This document shows, one piece after another, positions 56,901-64,000 of a stretch of DNA of 64,000 nucleotides. Positions within the stretch are counted from its first letter, which is position 1; each line of letters begins with the position of its first letter. The stretch covers positions 124,001 through 188,000 of the forward strand of contig BDIU01000155.1 of NCBI GenBank assembly GCA_002118135.1, written 5' to 3'. The position numbers and the translations under genes were made by a program. The DNA comes from Trebouxia sp. TZW2008. Taxonomy: Eukaryota > Chlorophyta > Trebouxiophyceae > Trebouxiales > Trebouxiaceae. Under the pieces are notes generated by a model that saw only the letters and a program-made list of their open reading frames with translations, did no database searches and was not told the DNA's origin.

Positions 56901-59900
56901 TTTGGAGTGTCAAGCAGTGAGGCAGAGCTGATTGACCCTCAGCAGCGGCTTGTGCTGGAGTGCACTGCAGCTGTGGCCACCGCCCAGCAGCGGGACAGTG
57001 GGGCATACCACGGCCAGGACTGTGGCGTCTTTGTGGGAGTGTCTTCCAGTGACTATGCCCAGCTGACAGACAAGCACTTGAGTGGGTTCACAGCCTACAG
57101 TGCTACCAGCAGCGCGCTAAGTGTGGCGGCAGGCAGGGTGTCTTACACCTTTGGTTTCAAAGGCCCCTGCTTATCTGTGGACACAGCTTGCTCTTCATCC
57201 CTAGTCAGCCTGCACAGCGCTGTGCACGCTGTGCGCAAGTTTGAATGCAGCTCAGCAGTAAACGCCGGCGTCAACCTGACCCTGATGCCCGACACTCCCG
57301 CTAAATTTCAAAAGGCTGGCATGCTGAGCGTGACGGGTCGCTGCCAAACCCTGGAGCAGGCGGCAGATGGGTACGGCAGGGCAGAAGCCTGTGTTGCTAT
57401 GTGGCTAGAGGCTGCTGACACTGACAGCAGCACTCCTGGCTCGTTTCACAAGCAGTTGCTGGCTGTCATTCAAGGCAGTGCAGTGAAGCAAGATGGGAGG
57501 TCCAGCACGTTGACTGCACCCAATGGGCCTTCACAGCAGGAGGTGCTGCGTAAGGCACTGACAGATGCTGCTGTGCAACCACAGGATATCATGCTGAACC
57601 AGCTTCATGGCACAGGTGGGCATTAGTCTCACCTCCATCTGTCCATGTTCTGCATTGAACATCGCCTGCAGGACTTTATGAGATTGCAAATGCCACGTCA
57701 TCATGTGTGCATGCAGGCACTGTGAAATTTGCATGTGCATCAGCTCACAGCGCTTACTTAGCCAGCGCTAGCTTCAGCAAGTGCATGCAATCCAGAAGCA
57801 CATGTCAGTTGGCTTTACATGCTGTAGGAACACCCAAGCAATTTATTGGCATGTGCATCAGGCGACAGAGCATGCTGACTTGCCCCTGCACTCCAAGAAG
57901 CCATCCCCTCACAGATCACATTGTCGCTGCAGGAACCCCACTGGGTGACCCAATTGAGATCGGCGCCCTGACAGCAGTCCTCATATCTGGTCAAGCCAAC
58001 CAACAAGACCAAGCTCTCACCCTGGCAGCATCCAAGAGCTGGGTGGGTCATTCAGAGCCAGCAGCAGGTGCTGTCAGCATTGCACATCTGTGCTCGGCCT
58101 TCAGTCAGCAGGCATCCTTGCCTATCATGCACCTCAGGACTGTCCACTCACACCTGCACCAGATGCTACAGCCTGGCAAGGCAGGCGCTAGGGGCGGGGA
58201 CAGGGGCCATTACATCCCCAGGCAGTCAGCAGGGCTGCTGGGCGCTGCCCCTCGGGGCAAGCCCTTATCTGCTGGAGTCAGTGCGTTTGCCTTCCAGGGC
58301 ACAAACGCTCATGTCGTGGTTGCAGCTCCAGACAGCGCTGTGGATAGTCCACAAGCTCCAAGCACCAGTCAGCTATTGCTGTTTCAGAAGCAGCGTTATT
58401 GGGTTGCACCAGTCCCTCATGCGATGCTGCTGACTGTACAGCCAGGCAAGGGTGTTTTAACCTATCACGCTGACCTAGCCACTCCAGCCAATGCTTTCCT
58501 GATGGACCATGTGGTTTTGGAGCAGTGCCTGATGCCAGCTGCAGCATTTTTTGAGCTGGCTCAAGCCTCAACCAGGCTAAGTTTGTCAGCAACAGACCCT
58601 GCAGCAGCTGTAAAGGACACAACACTGGCAGCGCCACTGCACCTTGCCTTGCCAAGGGCCAGTGTTGGGTCAGTCACAGGCCTTGTGACAGTGCAGTTTA
58701 CAATGCAGTCTGGCAGCTTGACAGTCTTCAGCCACACTGCAGCTCGACAGCAGCACCATGTCTTTGCAACAGTGGCAGCGCAGCAGCCGAGACATCACAA
58801 AGCTGTCCCAGCCTCTGAGCGCAGCATTGTTCTGGCAAGTGTGCTGTCCTGGGCGGGGGACTTGTCTGATGCTGTAGACTTAGCACACACAGCATCAGCA
58901 GTGGGGAGATTGGCTGATCCAGTTGATGGCTCTGATGGTTTCATCATGCACCCAGCTGCTGCTGACAGTGCTCTGCAACTGGCTTCCAGCTTCATGACAG
59001 CCAGTCAGACAGACATGCTGCGTGTGCCTGCAAAGCTGCAGGCTCTGCACACACCTCATGATGCCAGAGACCCCAAGTGGGTCTGTGCAACACCCATCCC
59101 TGACCCCAAGGCTTCAGACGCACACTACAGCTTTGGTCTTGTGGCTGATCGCAGCCAATCAGGCGCTGCTCTGCAAGGCTTGACTCTAAAGCCATTGCAC
59201 AACACAAGCGTTTGGGCACAAGCAGCAACCGTGGACAACAAACAGCAAGAATGCCTGTATGAGTTGACCTGGCCAGCTGACAAGGTAGCCACCCACACCT
59301 GCAGAGACAGACAGTGCAAGCCTTACACACTTGGCACATCCGCCACTCAGATTGCAGCCACAGCCACAGCCGCCGCCATTGCAGTGCTGCAGCAGACAAG
59401 CAGTGCACAGCAGCTGTGCTTTGAGGCAGCTAGTAGGGTTCTCACTGAGGTCTCCAGACCCATAGCTAGCTTCAGCACAGCCATGGCTCAGAGCAGTCTG
59501 GTGCGGTCAGCTGCACAGGAACTCACTCACATGCAGATCAGCAGCATCTGTACAGACCGAACTGCTGCTTCCAATGCAGACTCAAGTGCTGTAGTCATCA
59601 CACAAAAGTCTGAGGCCATGCAAAGCGTGCCAGCTGCAACAGCAACTGCTAAGCTGTCTGCATCAGCCGTTCAGGGCATGGTGGAGCATGCCCCAAGGCT
59701 GCTGCCCAGCAGAGCCCTACCAAAGCCCATGCCTTTCCAACTTCTGCCAAAACCAAGAGGAGCTTTGCAGAACCTGGTTCCGAAGCCCTTGCAGACACGC
59801 TTGGCTGCTGACCAGGTTCTGTTGGAGGTGCAAGCAGTGGGTGTGAACTTCCGGGACGTGTTGAATGTGTTGGGGATGTACCCTGGGGACCCCGGACCCC

Positions 59901-62900
59901 CAGGGGCCGACTGCGCAGGGGTAGTCATAGCTAAGGGGCCTGCTGTAACAGAGCTGGCTATAGGTAGCTGTCTAGCTGTGCTCTATAGCCAATGCCATTT
60001 CTGCTCATGTGTTGTGAAAAAAACGCCAGAATGAAGGATGAAAATGCGCAAGATTTTGTTTGCCTTGAAAAATGTGCAAACTACAACTTATAACAGTATG
60101 CTATCTGTCCTATATGCTCATCTTCATGTATGTATTATGCATGCATGGGTGCTGAAACAAGACCTTCCGCTTGTTGCACCTGACTTTGACATGTTCCACT
60201 CACACATTGCACCTTCTACTTCCTATGACAGCTGACTGGACGATGTTCATGCAAGTCGTCTCTGGGCAGGCAGGCATTTGTCAACAGTCATAATTAGTCC
60301 TGATTGACATCTGGTACTGGTCATGCTTATCAATTGTCTAACATCTGCAGGTCAAGCTGTGTTTGGGCAGGCAAGTGGTTGCTTGGGGTCTCATGTGGTG
60401 TGCAGTCAAGCTACTCTGGTGGCTATGCCTGCCAATGTGTCCTTTGAGGCAGCCGCCACAATGCCAACAGTTTTCATTACAGCAGACATCGCCTTCCGGC
60501 ATGCTGTCAGCCTTCAGCCCAAGAAGAGAGTGCTGGTGCATGCTGCAGCAGGTCATTTCTACCTGATGATATGATTTCCATGAACAGTGCGTTTGGTTGG
60601 ATAGAATGGTGCAGATATTGTCAAAGTCGTGTTGATCGCGATGATGCAGTTATGCCTTAAAAGATTGCTGATGTGATACATACAGGCATACAGGCATAGA
60701 CTTGCCGCAGATTGACATTTGATGCTTGAAGGCCACTCAAGCTAGCTACTTTGTATTATGCAAACTTGCAGAAGTGTACAGCAAATTGTGCTCATGTTAA
60801 GCTTGTGAGCAACTGGCACTGTCAGTGTCTCAATGGCATTTGTCATTGTCACAGAAGCTGCATTGTCCCGACAGAGTGTTTGACTACATCATGTAGCATT
60901 GTCATCACAAGATGCTGCTGGGCTTGCATGCAACAACTGATTGCACGACATCAAAGGCGATATGTGTTGCACTGTAGGCGGCGTAGGACTAGCAGCTATG
61001 CAAGTCGTGCAAAGCCTAGGAGCTGAACTGTATGCCACAGCCGGCAGCCCGGCAAAGCGAAGCTTGCTACGCTCACTGGGGCCTCATCACGTGGTCAACT
61101 CCCGGGCTGCTGACTTTCTGTCAGATCTGGCTTTGACTGGTGGAGCGGACATGGTGCTGAACTCGCTGACCAGCCCCGGGCTGGTGGCGGGGTCAGTAGC
61201 AGGGATTGGGGTGGGGGGCAGCCTGGTAGAGATCAGCAAGAGGGACATCTGGAGCCCCGCGCGCCTTGCTCAGGACCGCCCTGACATTCACTACTCCCTC
61301 CTGGCTGTTGACTTCCTTCCGCCCTCTGAGGTCCATTCAGCCCTCAACAGGGCTGCTCAGGCTGTCACCACTGGGGCATTCTGCCCTCTGCCCCAGGTTA
61401 CTCATCACCTGCAAAGCGTGCAAGCTGCCCTAAGGCAGATGACTCAAGCCAGGCATGTGGGCAAGGTCATAGTCAGCTGTGGTGCCAGTCAGCGCACAGT
61501 CAGCGCGTCACACGGCAGGTGGGTGGTCACCGGCGGCTTAGGGTCATTAGGGTCCGTGGTTTCTTCATGGTTGGGCCAGCAGGGGGTTGAAGATTTGACC
61601 TTTGTGGGGCGTACCGGCAGGCTGTCAGCAACCAACAGGGAGTCGATCAGCCTCCTCAGACAGCATCCAGGCATCGTTTCGATCATCAGGAGCGACCTAG
61701 CATGCCAAGAAGAATCTCACGGCCTAAGTTCACTGCCAAGTGCATTGGGCCAGGCGCTGTCAGGCGTCGTGCATGCAAGCGGTGTGCTAGCAGACGCCAC
61801 GCTGCAGCAGCAGAGCCTTGCAGGCATCAGGGCAGTGTTTGCTGCCAAGCTCATCAGCATTCAGGCATTGCAAGCCGCAACAGCAGCACAGCCTGTCACT
61901 CAGCAGGTGTTGTTTTCATCAGTGGCAGCGCTGTTGGGGTCAGCAGGGCAGGGCAACTACAGTGCGGCCAATGGGGCTCTGGATGGGCTGGCGGCCCAGT
62001 GGGGTTCTCAAGGGCGGGCAGGAGTCAGCACAATCCAGTGGGGCCCTTGGGCAGGCAAGTCATCACTGTAATGCACTCTCGATGATGCGCCCTTGTGATC
62101 GAGTTCGCTTGCAGGCTAACAACCCATCGCATACTGTGTAAGCTACTTCGCACTGCATCTGCAAGCTGCATATCATTCTGAGTACATGCTCTCATACTCT
62201 CCTTTTGTCAATGTCACTGATGCTCTTGATGCCGATATATCCTGTGAGCACACTGTGCATAGTGCGCATGAGTTGCGAGCAAGATGTGACTGGTGAAACT
62301 TAGTGGATACGACCCTCAATGCAGGTGGAGGAATGGCAGAGGCCAATGCTGGCACAGCAGGCAGGCTGGCCCGTATGGGAATGCCCCTCATCAACCCCTC
62401 CCAAGGCCTTGCAGCCCTAGCCAGCATCGTGTCCAACCATCATGCCATCAGCTGCATTGCTGCTGTGCCCTTCCAATGGGACAAGTTCCTGCAGCAGGGT
62501 AGCAACAGACAGCAACCCATCTTTGCAGAGTTTGCAAGCCAGTCACTGTCTCACCCAACAGCAGCAACAGTCCGGCCACAGCTGCAGCAGTTGCCCACTA
62601 GCCAGGTAGCAGCAGCCACTCGGCCCACAGCTGTCGAACAGGCGCAAGCTGTGGCTGCAGCTGTGGAGAGCACCATCAGCAGCGTACTGGGCAGTGGTGT
62701 TTGCAAGAGTGCACCTCTGATGGCAGCTGGGCTGGACTCATTAGGCATGGTGGAGCTGCGGAACGCCTTGCAAAGCAAGCTGGGCTTACAGCTGCCAAGC
62801 ACCCTTGTCTTTGACTACCCCACAGCTGAAGACATCACCGCATACATCACAGCACAAATGCCTGTTCACCAAGCCACCGCTGCAGAGCAATCCGATGTTG

Positions 62901-62928
62901 CTGCACCACACAACTCTCTGCAGTTACA

Positions 62929-62963
<35 letters not shown>

Positions 62964-64000
62964 TGCAAAGTGTTGCTGCTCTGGATGCGACCACAGTCAT
63001 TCAGGAAGTTGTGGCACGCGTGATGGGGTCTACCCCATCAGTGGACACCCCTCTCATGGCAGCTGGGCTAGACTCCTTAGGCATGGTTGAAGTGCGCAAT
63101 GCACTAGAGGCCAGACTCGGGCTGCAGCTACCAACAACACTGCTGTTTGACTATCCCACAGTAGATGCAATTTCAGCGTTTGTCACTCCACAGTTTACGG
63201 CTACCCTATCATCAGTCTCAACAGCACCTGTCAGAAGCATGGTTGCAGTCCCACAACAGCAGCAGCAAGCATCAGCACAGAGCTTTGCTGTAACAGCCAT
63301 GGTCACAACAGCCCCACAAGATGCCCTGGACACAACAATGGCTAGAGACACAGTCACTGCAGTGCCCTTGAGCAGATGGGACGTAAATCAGCCCCCAGAG
63401 GGCCTTTTCACTGGCCCTGCAGTCAGGTTTGGCAGCTACTTAAGCCAGCCTGCTGCCTTTGATGCTGCAGCATTTGGCACATCAGGTACAGAAGCAGTGC
63501 TCATGGACCCACAACAGCGCCTGCTGCTGCAGTCAGCAGCAGAGGCGCTGGGGTGTAGTCACCTGCTGGGCGCCACATCAGCAGTGACTAAGCCAGGGAC
63601 CCATGTGGGCATCTTTGTGGGTGTGTCATCCAGTGAGTACGCCATGCTGGTCAGGCAGCATTCACAGGGGGTGACTGCATACACAGCCACTGGGCGTGCA
63701 GCAAGTGTAACCTCAGGGAGATTGTCTTACACCTTCAGCCTGAAAGGTCCATCCCTGACTGTAGACACCGCCTGTTCCTCTTCGCTGGTCAGCCTCCACA
63801 TGGCCTTCAACAGCCTCCTGTTGGGCCAGTGCTCAGCAGCATGCAACAGCGGGGTCAACATCGTGACCTCCCCGGAAACGCCTGCCGCATTTCAGAAGGC
63901 AGGCATGCTGAGTGCTGATGGCCGCTGTAAGACACTGGACAGCACAGCTGATGGGTACGTCAGGGCTGAGGCATGTGGGTCAATGGTCATTCAGAGGGCA
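26950..64000 (+). CDS. Giant modular type I polyketide synthase, AT-less, 3' end outside the window
   Basis: Exons: 26950-27604, 27994-28143, 29165-29414, 30024-30307, 30702-31342, 31609-33835, 34438-34600, 34981-35258, 35685-36760, 37083-39573, 39968-41062, 41488-41728, 42426-42651, 43049-46277, 46713-47769, 48428-48646, 49615-49874, 50234-52288, 53046-53246, 54027-54889, 55549-55780, 56035-57615, 57933-59963, 60351-60551, 60978-62054, 62325 to the window end. All junctions keep phase; 8153 codons are present. Order: acyl ligase, three ACPs, then four KS-DH-ER-KR-ACP modules (the last with two ACPs) and a fifth KS. No AT domain lies between any KS and DH (about 40 residues), and no methyltransferase is seen. 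Multimodular algal PKSs with AT supplied in trans are known; Chlamydomonas PKS1 acts in zygospore wall maturation. The product is unknown; a long saturated chain is inferred. The intron after 62054 uses a GC donor. Confidence 0.96.
27885..28600 (+). repeat. Echoes of the second ligase exon
   Basis: The exon at 27994-28143 encodes FAPMFHLVDAFAIYAITLVG and what follows. A short upstream copy lies at 27888-27955. Downstream copies lie at 28205-28255 (3' part only), 28287-28415 (nearly full, reading AFAIYAITLVGGRDAILP) and 28478-28600 (with an internal deletion). The 28287 copy ends in ttggtaggc, a plausible donor. Confidence 0.88.
28835..29090 (+). repeat. Echoes of the third ligase exon
   Basis: Before the real exon at 29165, copies at 28839-28985 and 29036-29085 repeat the acceptor ttctgcag and the coding tract for ERERVSCTNFASTMVTLL. 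The first is over 80 percent alike by eye across 140 bp but is shifted in frame near both ends. Confidence 0.87.
33270..40490 (+). other. PKS module 1: KS-DH-ER-KR-ACP
   Basis: KS at about 33280-36075 has Cys in VDTACSSS (34438), His in HGTGTPLG and His in GHSEPAAG, and a Ser/Asn low-complexity insert (33570-33660). DH at 36200-37600 has the HxxxGxxxxP motif as DHQVMGRALFP and Asp in TLDSTFHL. ER at 38020-38980 has NFRDVLNVLGMYPGDPG and HAAAGGVGLAA. KR at 39010-40000 has TGGLGGLG and the SS..NYAAAN catalytic set. ACP at 40285-40490 has GLDSLG. All catalytic residues I can check are present, so one full reduction cycle is expected. Confidence 0.9.
34300..34395 (+). repeat. Echo of the KS1 active-site exon
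   Basis: Bases 34309-34390 copy the exon that starts at 34438: gtctgatgcag|TTGACACTGCCTGTTC, reading VDTACSSSVVMAHLAGRALM. The step between copies is 129 bp, exactly 43 codons. Confidence 0.88.
41325..41395 (+). repeat. Upstream echo of the KS2 active-site exon
   Basis: The phrase catctcctatcactatgggttgaa.ggcccagcagtggccatggacac copies the start of the exon at 41488, with its Cys codon region degraded (acatcctctcc). A matching downstream echo at 41862-41936 copies the end of the same exon (agagctggcatgc...gctatgtcag). Confidence 0.85.
42246..42350 (+). repeat. Echo of KS2 exon 13
   Basis: From gggtctgaaatttgtgccatgct to gtgaatcaagatggcagc, this copies the exon at 42426-42651 with a 172-bp step. 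It carries substitutions and indels and loses the 3' half of the exon. Confidence 0.85.
48150..48390 (+). repeat. Two upstream echoes of the KS3 active-site exon
   Basis: Copies at 48152-48240 (gtgactgcagggcgcatagcatacacctttgg) and 48278-48384 precede the true exon at 48428. The second contains a stop where Ala/Gly-Arg is expected, and both lack an intact VDTACSSS. Confidence 0.88.
48720..49040 (+). repeat. Downstream echoes of the KS3 exon 16 end
   Basis: The exon end encoding AMFQVAGMLSPVGR and its donor recurs at 48727-48772, at 48822-48950 (a longer copy reading SLQAGHCTTVGSSGVNLLL) and as a fragment at about 49020. Each copy carries intron-side bases (gtgagt..gtttgcgaacat), so the duplication unit spans the exon-intron border. 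Confidence 0.88.
49280..49614 (+). repeat. In-phase echoes of KS3 exon 17
   Basis: Acceptor plus exon start gcag|GTGTCA.. occurs at 49288, 49450 and, as the real exon, 49615: steps of 162 and 165 bp, both codon multiples. The middle copy reads RCQTFDVAADGYVRAEGCES and stays open into the true exon. The first has a stop (GATGATTGA). Confidence 0.9.
52585..53020 (+). repeat. Two echoes of the ER3 exon
   Basis: Copies at 52589-52770 and 52811-52985 precede the real exon at 53046. The first is frameshifted. The second stays open for about 60 codons (GQHVFGQLAGLLASTVLAES, AATMPTVFTTADVAFNYA) and keeps an acceptor, but diverges at its 3' end. Confidence 0.9.
55395..55540 (+). repeat. Echo of the KR3 exon
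   Basis: Bases 55392-55535 copy the start of the exon at 55549 with a step of 149 bp: cattgcag|gccctgaggaacgttt..gcacccaaggtgac, continuing into the KR catalytic tract (ttatcctctgttgcctctttgctgggg). It is broken by indels and lacks the NYSAAN part. Confidence 0.87.
56700..63185 (+). other. PKS module 4: KS-DH-ER-KR-ACP-ACP
   Basis: KS at 56700-58325 has VDTACSSS, HGTGTPLG and GHSEPAAG. DH at 58440-59200 has DHVVLEQCLMP, with Glu where HxxxGxxxxP has Gly, but keeps Asp in ADSALQL. ER at 59720-61460 and KR at 61510-62400 (TGGLGSLG, SS..NYSAAN) follow. Two ACPs lie at 62640-62835 and 62985-63180, both GLDSLGM, separated by a poly-Gln linker (62926-62965). The doubled ACP is typical of boosted or later-acting modules, though the reason here is unknown. 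Confidence 0.88.
62926..62967 (+). repeat. CAG repeat coding for poly-Gln between two ACPs
   Basis: About ten to twelve CAG/CAA codons in the linker between the tandem ACPs of module 4. They stay in frame and lie in coding sequence, unlike the CTG satellite in the subtilase intron. Confidence 0.9.
63290..64000 (+). other. PKS module 5: KS, truncated by the window
   Basis: A new KS starts at about 63290 (VPLSRWDVNQPPEG, MDPQQRLLLQ) and includes VDTACSSS (63763) and the RCKTLDSTADGYVRAEACG stretch. It runs open to the last base with no intron where the KS of modules 1-3 have them. At least one further module must lie beyond 64000. Confidence 0.9.

Noticed and set aside
26950..64000. Splitting the PKS into several genes at the larger introns
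   Set aside because: All 26 exons join in consistent phase with consensus splice sites, domains are split across the introns, and no start or stop codon context breaks the chain.
1..64000. tRNA, rRNA, insertion sequences or retroelement proteins
   Set aside because: None was recognised on either strand; no reverse transcriptase, integrase or transposase motif was seen.

Overview
The window looks like nuclear DNA of a green alga (Chlorophyta). One gene encodes a chloroplast outer-membrane TOC34-type import GTPase, one encodes a ciliary dynein-arm factor (CCDC103/DNAAF19 type), and the right 37 kb is a giant multimodular type I polyketide synthase of the kind known from chlorophytes. Genes are dense and rich in introns, almost all GT-AG. 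A trebouxiophyte is my guess; the class cannot be fixed from the sequence alone.

Layout: (1) 540-2667, minus strand, an unrecognised acidic/Ser-rich protein. (2) 3056-8906, plus, TOC34-like GTPase with an acidic N-terminal extension (10 exons, 413 aa). (3) 9348-10869, minus, CCDC103/DNAAF19 homologue (6 exons, 276 aa). (4) 11366-25383, plus, secreted subtilisin-like (S8) protease with PA domain, C-terminal Ig-like repeats and a GPI-like tail (21 exons, 1530 aa). (5) 25829-26346, plus, a small intronless coiled-coil ORF that appears frameshifted. (6) 26950 to beyond 64000, plus, the PKS: an acyl ligase and three ACPs as loading module, four complete KS-DH-ER-KR-ACP modules and the KS of a fifth. 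This is 26 exons and 8153 codons inside the window, with no acyltransferase domain anywhere. The exon models of genes 2, 3, 4 and 6 were joined by hand. Every junction keeps phase and the summed lengths are multiples of three, which supports them strongly. Gene 1 has one uncertain junction.

The PKS reads as an assembly line that activates an acyl primer, holds it on tandem ACPs and extends it with full reduction at each step, using an extender-loading acyltransferase supplied in trans. A long, mostly saturated chain is the natural inference. The neighbouring genes (plastid import, dynein arms, secreted protease) do not look like a biosynthetic cluster.

The most unusual property is not a single gene. 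Nearly every gene carries decayed tandem copies ('echoes') of pieces of its own exons, mostly across exon-intron borders and mostly inside the flanking intron. Unit sizes run from about 75 to 190 bp, in ladders of 2-6 copies. Some ladders keep exact codon-multiple spacing (171, 165, 162, 129 bp) and stay open. This looks like a pervasive process of intron growth by exon-border duplication, and perhaps a source of alternative exons.
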